Positions 33,401-41,696 of a stretch of DNA of 48,074 bases are shown piece by piece. Under the pieces are notes generated by a model. That model did not search any database. It was not told the origin of the DNA and was given only the letters and a program-made list of their open reading frames with translations. Position numbers and translations under genes: made by a program. This stretch comes from CAXSBR01 sp964236495 (GTDB taxonomy: Bacteria; Actinomycetota; Actinomycetes; Mycobacteriales; Jatrophihabitantaceae), in assembly GCA_964236495.1 (NCBI GenBank), contig CAXSBR010000024.1, positions 1-48,074 of the forward strand, given 5' to 3'. Within the stretch, counting starts at the first letter, position 1. Each line of letters begins with the position of its first letter.

Positions 33401-34522
33401 CTGATCTGTGCTGCGGACTGCTGTGCGGCAATGGGCGCGTTCACGCTCGGCCTCGGCGAGGACCTGATCGGTAGCGCGGGCGAACGAGGCCACCGTGTTG
33501 TCGCGCTGAACGAGGTCATCTGCTTGTTTGAAGATCGCGCGGCCCTGGATGCCGTTGATCGCGTTCTGCAGCTCGGCAACGTCGGACTGCAGTTGTTCCT
33601 CCTCGGCCCGCTTGGCCGCCAGGTCGGTGCGTAACCGGTCGTGCGTCTGGCGGCATTCGGTTTCGACGCGCTCGGCGGCGGCCAACTCTTCGACCTGATA
33701 CAAGGTCTGGGCCGCGGTGTCGAGGATGGTGGTGGCTGCGTAGCGGCGGTAGACGCCCAGCAGTCGCTGCACCTGCTCGTGGGACTGCTCAAGACGTTGC
33801 TGGGCCTCGCGGGTGGCGGTCAGACCGTCGAGCTGCTCGCCGGCCCGGCTCAGGGTCTGTTCGTCCAGGGGCGGTAACGCGTCGCTCAGAATCTGAGGTA
33901 GGCGGCCTTCGTCGATGCGGTTGCCGACGTCGGGGGAGCGCAACGTGTGCAGAAGTTGCAGCAGTCCGAGGTAGCGGTCGCGACCGCTGTCGCCGCTCAG
34001 CCCGAAGACGGTCGAGCGGATGCGTTCGCGGTGCGTCTCTGCCGACTCGCTTCCCTGCTCGGCACCGATCAGCTCGGTGAGTTCCTTGCGGCTGAGTGGT
34101 TCCCGCTGGGCGTTGAGCAGGTGAATCTCATGACCCACTCGCAGCGGTGTCATGAAGTACCAGACTTGGGTTCGATTGGCGGAGCGGCTGTACTGCAGCA
34201 GTGCGCCGATCGTGAGCCAGCTGTCGGGGCCCTGCAGCTCGAGCCACAAGTAGCCCGAGCGGTTGGTCTGTTCGCCCGCGCCGGTGCGCATCAGCTCGTC
34301 GAGGTTGACGCGTCCTGATCCGGTGGCGTCCATCTTGCGACGGTCGGCGTCGAGCAGGAACGGCAGCAGCATCTCCAGAGCGCGCGACTTGCCCGAACCG
34401 TTGGTTCCGCGCAGGATCATCCGCCCGCCCGATACGTCGAACGTGTTCTCGAGGTAGTGCCACACGTTGACGATGCCGGCGCGGGTCAGTCGCCAACGAT
34501 CCGGAACCTGCCTTGGCATCAT
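30398..34522 (-). CDS. jetC: Wadjet type II SMC-like ATPase JetC (TIGR02680)
   Basis: This 1374-aa MukB/SbcC-like ATPase has Walker A GTNGSGKS at residues 39-46. Long Ala/Glu/Arg-rich coiled-coil arms fill about 220-1050. The ABC head returns near the C-terminus with KLSQGETRFVSYVTLFAA and the Walker B LRLILLDDAFAKVDD. It is the loop-extruding motor that senses small circular DNA. I choose ATG 34522, which gives an ATGA overlap with jetB; 65 codons of open frame upstream are the jetB shadow. A 4-bp overlap also joins it to jetD. It is the largest gene in the window and looks intact. Confidence 0.92.
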   Translation of the reverse strand: MMPRQVPDRWRLTRAGIVNVWHYLENTFDVSGGRMILRGTNGSGKSRALEMLLPFLLDADRRKMDATGSGRVNLDELMRTGAGEQTNRSGYLWLELQGPDSWLTIGALLQYSRSANRTQVWYFMTPLRVGHEIHLLNAQREPLSRKELTELIGAEQGSESAETHRERIRSTVFGLSGDSGRDRYLGLLQLLHTLRSPDVGNRIDEGRLPQILSDALPPLDEQTLSRAGEQLDGLTATREAQQRLEQSHEQVQRLLGVYRRYAATTILDTAAQTLYQVEELAAAERVETECRQTHDRLRTDLAAKRAEEEQLQSDVAELQNAINGIQGRAIFKQADDLVQRDNTVASFARATDQVLAEAERERAHCRTAVRSTDQRFTELDEAVGAAAALLARTRRALDAADLSHSALPDGIGLTEQQPVSQTAVIRTTRDQPPQPIERPMARQATTWPTDARTSEAGVRAVIEAAHRRRELAHARLLEARRLSVEEQKVRAAEADATRAEQQAENDVAQADIDETSRDERAIELITAWRSWSADPDTAALLGDIDWAADPVLGPLLLDADALTGDESTDSDPLELQRIDDSAARLAQPVRDVLAATRAELAAAQRTDDSVRSALGVEAAALRRAEDPQPPQAPWLSTRAAIPFWQTIDFVDDLPDADRAGVEGALLAAGLLTAGLELDGTVRAADGTALIRPRTTPAARPLTAALRPDPAGTTTPELVLSVLTGIGLDDDSPTSVSTDGSWRNGPLRGRHVVPAARHIGAAARAQARRDRLEAIDAELAELDARALARRTERSELDERQQRLDTHLATTPRTAQLSGARLVARASVRRAERSRAAALVAVASAREARTRWAKQGETHRLACAHHALPSETGPLEGVVSAAGEAERYATTLLESLRRLTACVERHQQALADVGEAVRRRDEAEARADGQWRTWRDLAAEVGALHEAIELDVEQARAELARSQQAHEQARTKAHRARDDLSVLAPKVGQAEAEARQAATEAARRLDDMIDAAGIFSRRITLPGLVAAVTDQALGPVERPEQSASVRAAAEAAVSRVAKPAQPATANSVFTAFQSFDREVSGQLDASHQLQDGISLIAVLGAGDDHTLAGVSAALQERVVTGRAALSEREREVFTTFVLGGVAEELRRRINQAVALVAAMNGSLREIRTSNGIGVRLGWKLRDDASELRRIAELVATADAVRTAEQNDDLTNLLRRRVEEFYASDPSSGYAVHLAAALDYRRWHEVDVTILGPQAGQERRISTRAKLSQGETRFVSYVTLFAAADAYLTGLSTDQRQLRLILLDDAFAKVDDPTIGELMGLLVHLDLDFVMTGHALWGCFAQVPQLDVYEVRRLPGTSAVTTHVHWDGHTRHLRSTA

Positions 34523-35697
34523 CGCAAGTCTCCTTCGAACAGGGACCGTTGAACGACCTGGACGGCGTCGACGGTCTGAATGGTGGGCCGGTATCGCGCG
34601 GCGAACGGAGATACCTCCAGGCCCTCGTCGGCGGCTGCGGCCAGCGAAAGCGAGGTGAGCAGGTCGACGACATCGTCGCGCAGCTGGGACAACGAATCGA
34701 CGTACGAGCCTTTCCACACCTTGCGGTAGCGCTCGGTCAGATCGGCGAGGATGCCGTCGACGAGCGGCCAGGGCGCGAGAACGCTGCCGGTAGTCCCGCC
34801 CGGTTCGGACGGCAGCGCGGCGATCAGTTCGTCCAGCAGAAGCAGCGCCGCTTGTTTGAGGCTGCCGTTGCCCGGGAATTCGATGTCGGTGAGGCCGCCG
34901 TCGACGTCGTAGGCAAGTGCGCCCTCGGCTCGCACCTCCAGGGTGAGCCCGAAGTTGTCCGCGAGCTGGCGGGTCAGCTCGCCCCGTTCGCGCGACAGGA
35001 CATCGCGCTCGTCGTCGGCGAGGTGCGCTCGGAAGACGGCGGGATTTTCGACCAGCCGACGCCGTAGTCGCCGTCTGGGCTGGTCGTCCGCCGGCGCTGA
35101 CCAGCTCTGCGCCGCCGAGGCGAACTGATAGAGCGGACTGGGTAGGAGGTGGGCAAGTAGCGGGCGGTGGATGGTCAGCAGTGCTTCGTCCTCACGCCGC
35201 TCGCCCCAGGCCGTGACCGAGCCGTCGGTCTCGGCGAGAACGCCCCAGCTGATCAGCAGGCCCAGGGCGGTGATCAGTTGCCGGCGGTCGGCGATGCTGT
35301 CGGTGATCACGATCGAGTGCTCGGCGGCGTCGGCACGGATCTGATCAACGAGGGTGGAGATGAGGATCTGCTCACCGACTCCAGGAGCCAGCAGGGCGGC
35401 GCAGGTCAGCGCAAGGTGGACGTAGGTGGTCGCGCCGAACGCGGCATCGTCGGACGCTCGGCGGGCGGGGCGCAACGGAGCGTTCTCGTCGAGCCGCGCC
35501 TTCACCAACCTCGCGTATCCGGATTCGACGACGAGGGTGTAACCGAGCTGGGCGGCGAAGATGGACTTGAGTGCCGTCGCGTGCCGTCGCACCAGAGCAA
35601 ATTCCTCCGGATCGCGGGCAGCGGTGAGAATGGGACGCACGAGCAGGCTGCGGGCGGCCAGCCGTCGGCCGTCGGCGTCCTGGGCGAAGGTGGTCAT
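34519..35697 (-). CDS. jetB: Wadjet type II subunit JetB (TIGR02678/DUF2398)
   Basis: The 392-aa protein matches TIGR02678 (DUF2398), the MukE-like kleisin partner of the type II Wadjet complex. Visible family-like segments are the N-terminal AARSLLVRPILTAARDPEEFALVRRH and GYARLVKARL, and the central winged-helix part with LLISWGVLAETDGSVTAW. It should bridge JetA and the JetC heads. ATGA overlaps join it to jetA upstream and jetC downstream. It has the expected length, and no damage is seen. Confidence 0.88.
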   Translation of the reverse strand: MTTFAQDADGRRLAARSLLVRPILTAARDPEEFALVRRHATALKSIFAAQLGYTLVVESGYARLVKARLDENAPLRPARRASDDAAFGATTYVHLALTCAALLAPGVGEQILISTLVDQIRADAAEHSIVITDSIADRRQLITALGLLISWGVLAETDGSVTAWGERREDEALLTIHRPLLAHLLPSPLYQFASAAQSWSAPADDQPRRRLRRRLVENPAVFRAHLADDERDVLSRERGELTRQLADNFGLTLEVRAEGALAYDVDGGLTDIEFPGNGSLKQAALLLLDELIAALPSEPGGTTGSVLAPWPLVDGILADLTERYRKVWKGSYVDSLSQLRDDVVDLLTSLSLAAAADEGLEVSPFAARYRPTIQTVDAVQVVQRSLFEGDLR

Positions 35698-37172
35698 CCG
35701 GCGGCCGCCTCAGCCACCGGGGCAACGGCGGCGATGACGAGCTGCAGACCCTCGATCGTCAGGTCGCCGTCGCCGCTGTGCAGCACGGTGTTGCGGCCTG
35801 GCGTGATGGTGAGGACGAGCCCCAAGTCGGTATCCACGCTCTCGTGCTCGTGCCGGGCGAGCAGGTCGGCCAGTCGATCGAGAACGAGCTCGCGCGCCGC
35901 TGGCGACACTCGTGCGCCGTCCAACCGGCCCGCGGCGAGCAGTTCGGCCGCCACGGCCCGGCGCAGCTGGGCCTCCTCACGTGCCTGCGCAACCAGCAGG
36001 AGACAGTCGGACCGAGGATCAGGAACTCGCGAGGATCGGCCGCGGATTGAGCGCTCCGCTCGCTGGCGCAGGGACACCGGAACCTCGACCGGATCGCTGT
36101 TCCACCAGGAGGTGGTCGCACCGATGCGGGGATCGACCTCGTCGGGGCCGAGCTGTAGGTGTCGCGCCGGGTAGCTGAGGAACGCGCCGGCGAAGATGCG
36201 GTGCGCAGTCTCGTCGTCGGCGTCGTTGAACCAGCGGGCGAGGCGTAGAAGGTCGGCCCGACGTGAGAAGCCGGTTCCCGAGGTGTCGAGCAGCCGCTTG
36301 GCGTTGGTGATCAACTGGCCAAGGGCCTGGCCGGCCGCAGCGCGCAACTGTTCAGGACCGGAGCTGCCGCCACGCGCTCCGTACCAGGTGGCCAGTTCGT
36401 GCCAGTCGGCTTCGGTGCGTCCCTTCGATCGTTCCACCGAGGTGCCGTCGGCGAGGGCCAGGCCGCGCACGGTGCCCAGCAGCTCGAGCAGCGGACCGAT
36501 CTGCGTGAGCACGGTGTCGACGCGGTCGGCAACGGCGGGGGCGTGCCGGTTGACGTCTGCGGTGATCAGGTCGACGTAGTCCAGCAGCAAGCCTTTGAAC
36601 TGGGCGTACTCATCGCCGCCGAGGTCGTAGCGGCTGAGCACTCCGGCCAGGTAGGCGTAGAAGTCGCGGACGCTTTCGGTGAACAGCCGCTGGTTGTTGA
36701 AGACTGTGGTGACCTCGCCGGCAACAGCCTCCGCGTCCAAGTTGTCAGGGCCAGCGTGGGTGATGGCGGCCAGGATGCGGTCCAGAAAGTCGACGATCTG
36801 CCCGAGCAGTTCGCGTGCGACCTCGCGGGCGCCCTCGGATGCGTGCAGGATCTCCTGCGCTTCGCGGTGCAGACGACCACCTAGCTTGGACACCTGGTAA
36901 CGAGAGCGGGAGCGCAGATAGTCGGCCACGGTGCTCACCCGGGCATCGCGGATCGAGGGCACGAGGTTGCCCCACTTGACCAGCTGCTGGCAGCGTGCCT
37001 CGGCGGTGTCGCGTTCGAGCGGAGTTGCGCGGGCGGCGAGATGTTCGGCGACCTCGACGGCCGACAAATCGGCCAGCAGCGTCTCGGAGAACAGGGCCAT
37101 GATGGCGACGTAGTCACCGGACTCGTCCGCGGTGAGGTAGCGAAAGAGGTCTTTCCTGCTGGTGTCTGCCAT
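35694..37172 (-). CDS. jetA: Wadjet type II subunit JetA (TIGR02677/DUF2397)
   Basis: The 492-aa protein matches TIGR02677 (DUF2397), the MukF-like kleisin component. The N-terminus reads KDLFRYLTADESGDYVAIM; a helical middle holds a DTVLTQIGPLLELLGTVRG segment; the C-terminal part carries RVSPAARELVLDRLADLL. It is the first gene of the operon. A strong GGGGAGGT site at 37185-37178 precedes the ATG. Transcription starts in the region shared with the divergent toxin-antitoxin pair. Confidence 0.88.
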   Translation of the reverse strand: MADTSRKDLFRYLTADESGDYVAIMALFSETLLADLSAVEVAEHLAARATPLERDTAEARCQQLVKWGNLVPSIRDARVSTVADYLRSRSRYQVSKLGGRLHREAQEILHASEGAREVARELLGQIVDFLDRILAAITHAGPDNLDAEAVAGEVTTVFNNQRLFTESVRDFYAYLAGVLSRYDLGGDEYAQFKGLLLDYVDLITADVNRHAPAVADRVDTVLTQIGPLLELLGTVRGLALADGTSVERSKGRTEADWHELATWYGARGGSSGPEQLRAAAGQALGQLITNAKRLLDTSGTGFSRRADLLRLARWFNDADDETAHRIFAGAFLSYPARHLQLGPDEVDPRIGATTSWWNSDPVEVPVSLRQRAERSIRGRSSRVPDPRSDCLLLVAQAREEAQLRRAVAAELLAAGRLDGARVSPAARELVLDRLADLLARHEHESVDTDLGLVLTITPGRNTVLHSGDGDLTIEGLQLVIAAVAPVAEAAAG

Positions 37173-37200
37173 CGGTTACCTCCCCTTCGCTCGAGTTGTG

Positions 37201-37222
37201 CAGAGGCTACGACGCGCCTCTG
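37201..37222. promoter_or_regulatory. Inverted repeat upstream of jetA (candidate operator)
   Basis: CAGAGGC (37201-37207) and GCCTCTG (37216-37222) form a perfect 7-bp inverted repeat with an 8-base spacer, 29 bases from the jetA start codon. The position suits a repressor site or a leader hairpin for the Wadjet operon. The region between jetA and the antitoxin must hold both divergent promoters. I did not find convincing -10/-35 boxes. Confidence 0.4.
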
Positions 37223-37356
37223 ACAGTTTGCGGTTGCGGCCTTTGCGTCATGCTCCGACGGCGAAGCCGTACGGATTGTTCAGGCTGCTGGAACGTTCCG
37301 AGCGTCGCGCGAGACGTTCAGTGGCTATGTTGGCGTAGTTGGCGCACACTGGCTCT

Positions 37357-37635
37357 ATGACCGTCGAACCCGTTGAACTTTCGGTGAGTCAGGCCCGCGA
37401 CCGATTCTCCGATGCGGTGAATCGCGCTGCATTCGGAGGGGAAACCACCTACGTGACTCGTGGCCGCGGACATTCCCGGGTTGCGGCCATCGTCCCAGCG
37501 GAATTGGTCGAGGCGTACGAGTCACTGCTTGATCAGCAAGACGGCGCGATCGCCGTTCGACGGCTCGCCAACGTCGACGCCGGCCGCAGCGCGGTCGTCT
37601 CAGCCGAGGAAGTCGCGCGGGATCTCGGTCTGTGA
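37357..37635 (+). CDS. Phd/YefM-family antitoxin
   Basis: The 92-aa antitoxin has a Phd-like N-terminus (VELSVSQARDRFSDAVNRAA, then a TYVTRGRGHSRVAAIVPAEL hairpin) and a C-terminal helix rich in acidic residues. The ATG at 37357 is preferred over an upstream ATG at 37339 because the conserved segment begins directly after it. It overlaps the RelE-type toxin by GTGA. The pair is divergent from the Wadjet operon and shares its promoter region. Confidence 0.86.
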   Translation: MTVEPVELSVSQARDRFSDAVNRAAFGGETTYVTRGRGHSRVAAIVPAELVEAYESLLDQQDGAIAVRRLANVDAGRSAVVSAEEVARDLGL

Positions 37636-37907
37636 GTGCTGGCGCTCAGTACAGCGTCGGGTACGGCTCAACGGCGCAGAAGGAAATCGGCAAGCTCGAT
37701 AGGCAGGTCGCTAGGCGGATCGCACGAGCCGTCTCCGCGCTCGGCGCCAACCAGCGGCCTCCGGGGTGTCGGCAGTTGGTCGGATACGACGATCTGTGGC
37801 GGATCCGCATCGGCGGCTACCGCGTCATTTGTACGATTAAGGATGACGAACTGATCGTGCTGGCGCTCCGGATCGCCCACCGCAGCGAGGTTTATCGGCA
37901 AATCTGA
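37632..37907 (+). CDS. RelE/ParE-type toxin
   Basis: The 91-aa toxin matches the RelE fold: a N-terminal helix pair (STAQKEIGKLDRQVARRIARAV), then PPGCRQLVGYDDLWRIRIGGYRVICTI and a C-terminal LVLALRIAHRSEVYR. The C-terminal Arg/His/Tyr set is typical of ribosome-dependent mRNA interferases. It starts with GTG overlapping the antitoxin stop by four bases. It converges on mcrC; the 101-base gap holds a weak hairpin. Confidence 0.9.
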   Translation: MSAGAQYSVGYGSTAQKEIGKLDRQVARRIARAVSALGANQRPPGCRQLVGYDDLWRIRIGGYRVICTIKDDELIVLALRIAHRSEVYRQI

Positions 37908-37943
37908 TCGGCCTCTGGGCTCTGGCCCCACACTGTCGACGGC

Positions 37944-37974
37944 GGCACGGTTTCGTCAAGATCGAGATCGTGCC
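37944..37974. terminator. Possible hairpin between relE-type gene and mcrC
   Basis: GGCACG (37944-37949) pairs with CGTGCC (37969-37974) around a 19-base loop in the gap between two convergent genes. The stem is short and no T-run follows, so it is only a tentative bidirectional terminator. Confidence 0.25.
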
Positions 37975-38008
37975 ACATTAGCGGTAGTAATAACACAACG
38001 GCAGAGCG

Positions 38009-39232
38009 TCAAAAGCCTACGGGTGAGGAGACCGTCGACGTTTTAGAGGCGGAAAGCGTAAATACCAAGTCGGCGAGGCTTTCCATCGTTTGGTCGATGT
38101 CTCGACGGCGTCCGTTGAGATTGACTGCCCAGGTGTAGAGCTGCGAGCGAGCCGCTCCGACGACGATCTCACGCGGCATCGGATCCTGGTCGTCGGTTGC
38201 GTAGATCAGCAGCCCAGCACGTAGGCCCAGCGCGGCGGTGTAGGCGAGTAGCTGGTAGTAATCAGTCTCGCGACCCACGCCCGAGGCGGCAATCTTGTAC
38301 TTCGTGTCCGCCACCAATACGTCGGCTCCGTGCGGCAAACGCAATACGAGGTCGGGACGGATGAGCACGATCTTGTCGTGGTCCAAGTGAGTCCGGCGCT
38401 GGGCGTCGACGAGGAGCCGACCGTCCAGAAGGCGGCGGAGTCGCTCGGTGATGAAGCGTTCGAAGGCCACGTTCATGTCGATGGTGAACGCCGATGCGGC
38501 ATTCACGCCACTGCGAACATCCACTGACCAGTTCTGCAAGATCAATGTCGCCAAACCATCGACGGCCCGGTAATGCTCATCAAGCCGGGTGAACTGTGAA
38601 GGCATCGCCAAGTCGAAGCGCTGAAGCGGGCCGGCGCCGTCGAGCGTCGCGAGTAAATGCCGCAGCTGCAGCCCGGTAGCCGGTGCGACGCTGGGCATGC
38701 CCATGAGGCGCAGCGTCGCCGCTCGGGCGCGACGGTTCAGGCGGGTATCGATCTGATAGTCGTCGTATGTGCAGGCGACCGGCATGTTCAGGCCACCTGA
38801 TCGCTGCTGCGCCGGCAGGTCGAGCCGGCCACGCAGGGTGCTCAGCCGCTCGGACACCTGGACGTAACTGCGAGTGATACCGCGCCGGACCAGGCGTGCC
38901 AGCTGTGCGGCGAATAGCGTCGCCACGGCAGCGACGAGGTCCTCGGTGCCGGCCAGGGCCACGTCGTCTTCGTCGAGCCGCAGCGGATGACCGCCACTTT
39001 CCAGCAGGTAGAGCACCGTCGGAATGCTGATCTTCGGTCGGATGACAACGTGGACGTCAGGCGTGGTGATCGCGCCGATGTGCGACGTCGCCTTGATGCG
39101 GAAGCTATGCCTCCCCGCCGGTGCAGTGATCAGTCGCGTACCCGCCACGGCACGGAGAACACGCTCGGCTTCTGAGGGCAGTTCGACTTCGCGCTCCTCG
39201 TATTCATGGAGCTCGACGACCTGCGCCGTCAT
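38009..39232 (-). CDS. mcrC: McrC nuclease subunit of McrBC restriction system
   Basis: The 407-aa protein matches the McrC (5-methylcytosine restriction component) family. The N-terminal half has VVIRPKISIPTVLYLL and a SYVQVSERLSTLRGRLDLP segment. The PD-(D/E)xK nuclease core reads RPDLVLRLPHGADVLVADTKYKI with its Asp and D-T-K residues intact. McrC cuts DNA after McrB translocation on methylated targets. The ATG at 39232 overlaps the mcrB stop by ATGA. It is the last gene of the operon. Confidence 0.9.
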   Translation of the reverse strand: MTAQVVELHEYEEREVELPSEAERVLRAVAGTRLITAPAGRHSFRIKATSHIGAITTPDVHVVIRPKISIPTVLYLLESGGHPLRLDEDDVALAGTEDLVAAVATLFAAQLARLVRRGITRSYVQVSERLSTLRGRLDLPAQQRSGGLNMPVACTYDDYQIDTRLNRRARAATLRLMGMPSVAPATGLQLRHLLATLDGAGPLQRFDLAMPSQFTRLDEHYRAVDGLATLILQNWSVDVRSGVNAASAFTIDMNVAFERFITERLRRLLDGRLLVDAQRRTHLDHDKIVLIRPDLVLRLPHGADVLVADTKYKIAASGVGRETDYYQLLAYTAALGLRAGLLIYATDDQDPMPREIVVGAARSQLYTWAVNLNGRRRDIDQTMESLADLVFTLSASKTSTVSSPVGF

Positions 39233-41664
39233 GGCGTCAGCGCCCGCGATACTTCGCCGGTGCCGGTGCCGACTGCGCTGAGCTGGTCGGCGAACCGGCG
39301 CCGGACGGCATCCCACCGCCAACGGTCGATCTCCTCGCGCCGGCCCCAGATCTGCTCCTCGATCAGCGGAAAGACGTTGTAGGTCCAGATTCTGCGAAGC
39401 GCGTCGTCGGTCAGGTCGGCCTTCATGAAGTGACTCGGTCCGATGAGCAGGTGCTCGCCCACCTCCGCGATCAACTCGTCATTAACAGCATCAAGAAGTT
39501 GTGCAATCTCGAGCCGGCCACCCTTCGCCGCCAGGTAACGCCCGAGGAGGCCCTGCATCGGCCCGTAGTGCGGGAAGAACGGTACGAAGTGGAATCGTCT
39601 GCGCAGTGCGGCATCGACCAGTGCCACCGAACGGTCGGCCGTATTCATCGTGCCGATGATCAGCAGGTTCTCCGGCAGCGTGAACGGCTGATCGGGGCGG
39701 TACATCAGATACGTCGCCTCCTCCCGGTACTCGAGGAGGAAAAGGAGCTCACCGAAAACTTTCGGCAGGTTCGCGCGGTTGATCTCGTCGATGATCAGAA
39801 CGTAGCGCGCGTCCGGATCGGCTTGGGCGTCTTTAGCCGCACGAATCAAGGGGCCCGGCGTCACCTCGTAGGTGACCTGCCCGCTGTCCAGGACCTTGGG
39901 CCGCAGACCCTCTATGAAGTCCTCATACGACATGGCCGAATGGAATTGCACCAGGCGCGAACGGTTGGGGTGGTCCTCGACCAGCGCGCGAGCGAGCCGC
40001 TTGGCCAGGAAGGTCTTGCCGGTGCCGGGAGGTCCGTAAAGGATGACCTGCTTCTTGTCGGCGAGCAGGTTGACGACTTCGTCGAGGAAGGCGCGATCAA
40101 CCAGCAGATCGGCAGCCGCTTCGGCGAGGAAGTCGGTGGGTGCGACCGACGGCACGAGCGATGGATCAGTCAACTGCGACCCAGAAGCAGGAACAAGTTT
40201 GACGGGCAGTCCGCGATATGTGCAGAACTCATGCCAGAGCTCGTCGGACCATGACGTCGGCTTGTCGGCGAGCGTGCACATAGCCCACAGCAGGCCCTGC
40301 GCGTCGAGCGGGTCGGCCAGTGGTTCGGGCCAGTCCGCCGAGGCTCGTACGACTTCTTCGAACAGCGCCAGGGCGCGTGCGTACGTCGCCGCAGGACTGA
40401 GGTCCTTGTCCGGCCCCCAGCCGGCCAACGTCCACGCTTCGCGGACCCAGCGGATCTTCATCGGCGGTAGCTGGGTGGCATCGCGGGCCATCAGCAGGAA
40501 CGAACCGACGCCGCAGCGAGCTCCAACCGTGTCAGCGATGGCGTCGGACGGCATGCAATCAAGGAACCCGGCCAGTGATTCGAGCGGCGCACGGTCGGCA
40601 TCCCACAGCACGGCAAAAGCGTCACGAGCCTCAGTGGGGTGCGCGTCCACCCAGTCGAGCAGGGGGCCGTTGGCCCGCCACCCGGTCAGGTTGTTCTCCT
40701 TGTCGGTGACTGCTTTCCGCAGATCCGCGGCCCACATGTGCTTGCCGGCGATGAACCCCGCCCGGACGGCGTTGAGCCGGCCGGCGACGGCCAACTTGTA
40801 CGGTCGGTCCTCGGTGCGGATCTCCTGCGTCTCGTACACCGCGCGGACCCAGCGGAGAAGGCTCGACCATTCCGGACCGCGCTTCGACCACCGGAACCTG
40901 AGCGGGTCGCTGTACCAGTCCAGGCCATCCCGTCCGCTTAGGGCGCTTCGCAGTTCCAGCAGCCTTCGGTCGACGTCGGTCTCGCGGCCGGGAACATCAA
41001 CGAAGCGCAGAACAATTTGCTGCTTATGGCTGGGGGAGACGATCGCTTCGAACGTGTCCGGAAAACTCAAGTGCAGTAGCGCCAGCCGGGCTGCCTCCGT
41101 GCCGTCGTCGGTGATGGAATCGGTCAGCGCTCGAAGCGCCCATGGATCCGTTCGGGCTCGCGTCCGGTCTTCGTCGGGCAGGCCTAGCCACAGCTGCGTG
41201 AAGTGGATCAGCCACGTGAGCTGAATTTCCCGGTGACTGATTGCCCATTGACCCGGGTGGACGGGGCCGTAGGCGAGTAACTCCCTGACGTCGCCTGGGA
41301 TGGGTGCGGGCGTCGCCAGCCAGGACAACACAGTCTCAATCGTTTTAATCTTGCTCGCCTGGGAGATGGCGCCCGGATAGATGATCAGAAAGTGCTCGAC
41401 GAGCAGTTCCGCCGCGAGCTGCTTGGCGTCCTGCCCGGTGCCGGTGAGTCGGGTGCGCAACTTGTCGAGGAAGTTGCCGCCGGCGGCAGAATCGCCGTGC
41501 TGGTCGAAAGCTTCTTGCAACTCGGCGGCGTTTCGAGTGGTCCAGACTGCTCGCCCCGGCGTTAGAAGTGAACCTTGATGCTCGAGCACCTCGTCGAGCC
41601 AGTGCCGCTGGGAGCGGTACAGCGAATCCAGATTGCTGGCACTGGTATCGGCCACAGGGTTCAT
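39229..41664 (-). CDS. mcrB: McrB GTPase/AAA+ subunit
   Basis: The 811-aa protein ends in a McrB-type AAA+ motor: Walker A GPPGTGKT at about residue 544, Walker B LIIDEINRANLP near 620, and the MNTADRS signature near 673. The first 500 or so residues form a long N-terminal region with no recognised modified-base-binding domain (no EVE, YTH or SRA motif seen by eye). It is much larger than the E. coli N-domain, so target specificity is unknown. I choose ATG 41664 because coding quality begins there; no strong ribosome site is visible. The HNH gene stop lies 32 bases upstream. Confidence 0.88.
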   Translation of the reverse strand: MNPVADTSASNLDSLYRSQRHWLDEVLEHQGSLLTPGRAVWTTRNAAELQEAFDQHGDSAAGGNFLDKLRTRLTGTGQDAKQLAAELLVEHFLIIYPGAISQASKIKTIETVLSWLATPAPIPGDVRELLAYGPVHPGQWAISHREIQLTWLIHFTQLWLGLPDEDRTRARTDPWALRALTDSITDDGTEAARLALLHLSFPDTFEAIVSPSHKQQIVLRFVDVPGRETDVDRRLLELRSALSGRDGLDWYSDPLRFRWSKRGPEWSSLLRWVRAVYETQEIRTEDRPYKLAVAGRLNAVRAGFIAGKHMWAADLRKAVTDKENNLTGWRANGPLLDWVDAHPTEARDAFAVLWDADRAPLESLAGFLDCMPSDAIADTVGARCGVGSFLLMARDATQLPPMKIRWVREAWTLAGWGPDKDLSPAATYARALALFEEVVRASADWPEPLADPLDAQGLLWAMCTLADKPTSWSDELWHEFCTYRGLPVKLVPASGSQLTDPSLVPSVAPTDFLAEAAADLLVDRAFLDEVVNLLADKKQVILYGPPGTGKTFLAKRLARALVEDHPNRSRLVQFHSAMSYEDFIEGLRPKVLDSGQVTYEVTPGPLIRAAKDAQADPDARYVLIIDEINRANLPKVFGELLFLLEYREEATYLMYRPDQPFTLPENLLIIGTMNTADRSVALVDAALRRRFHFVPFFPHYGPMQGLLGRYLAAKGGRLEIAQLLDAVNDELIAEVGEHLLIGPSHFMKADLTDDALRRIWTYNVFPLIEEQIWGRREEIDRWRWDAVRRRFADQLSAVGTGTGEVSRALTP

Positions 41665-41696
41665 TTCGAGTTGCAGCGAAGGCCACGAAGCCGTGT

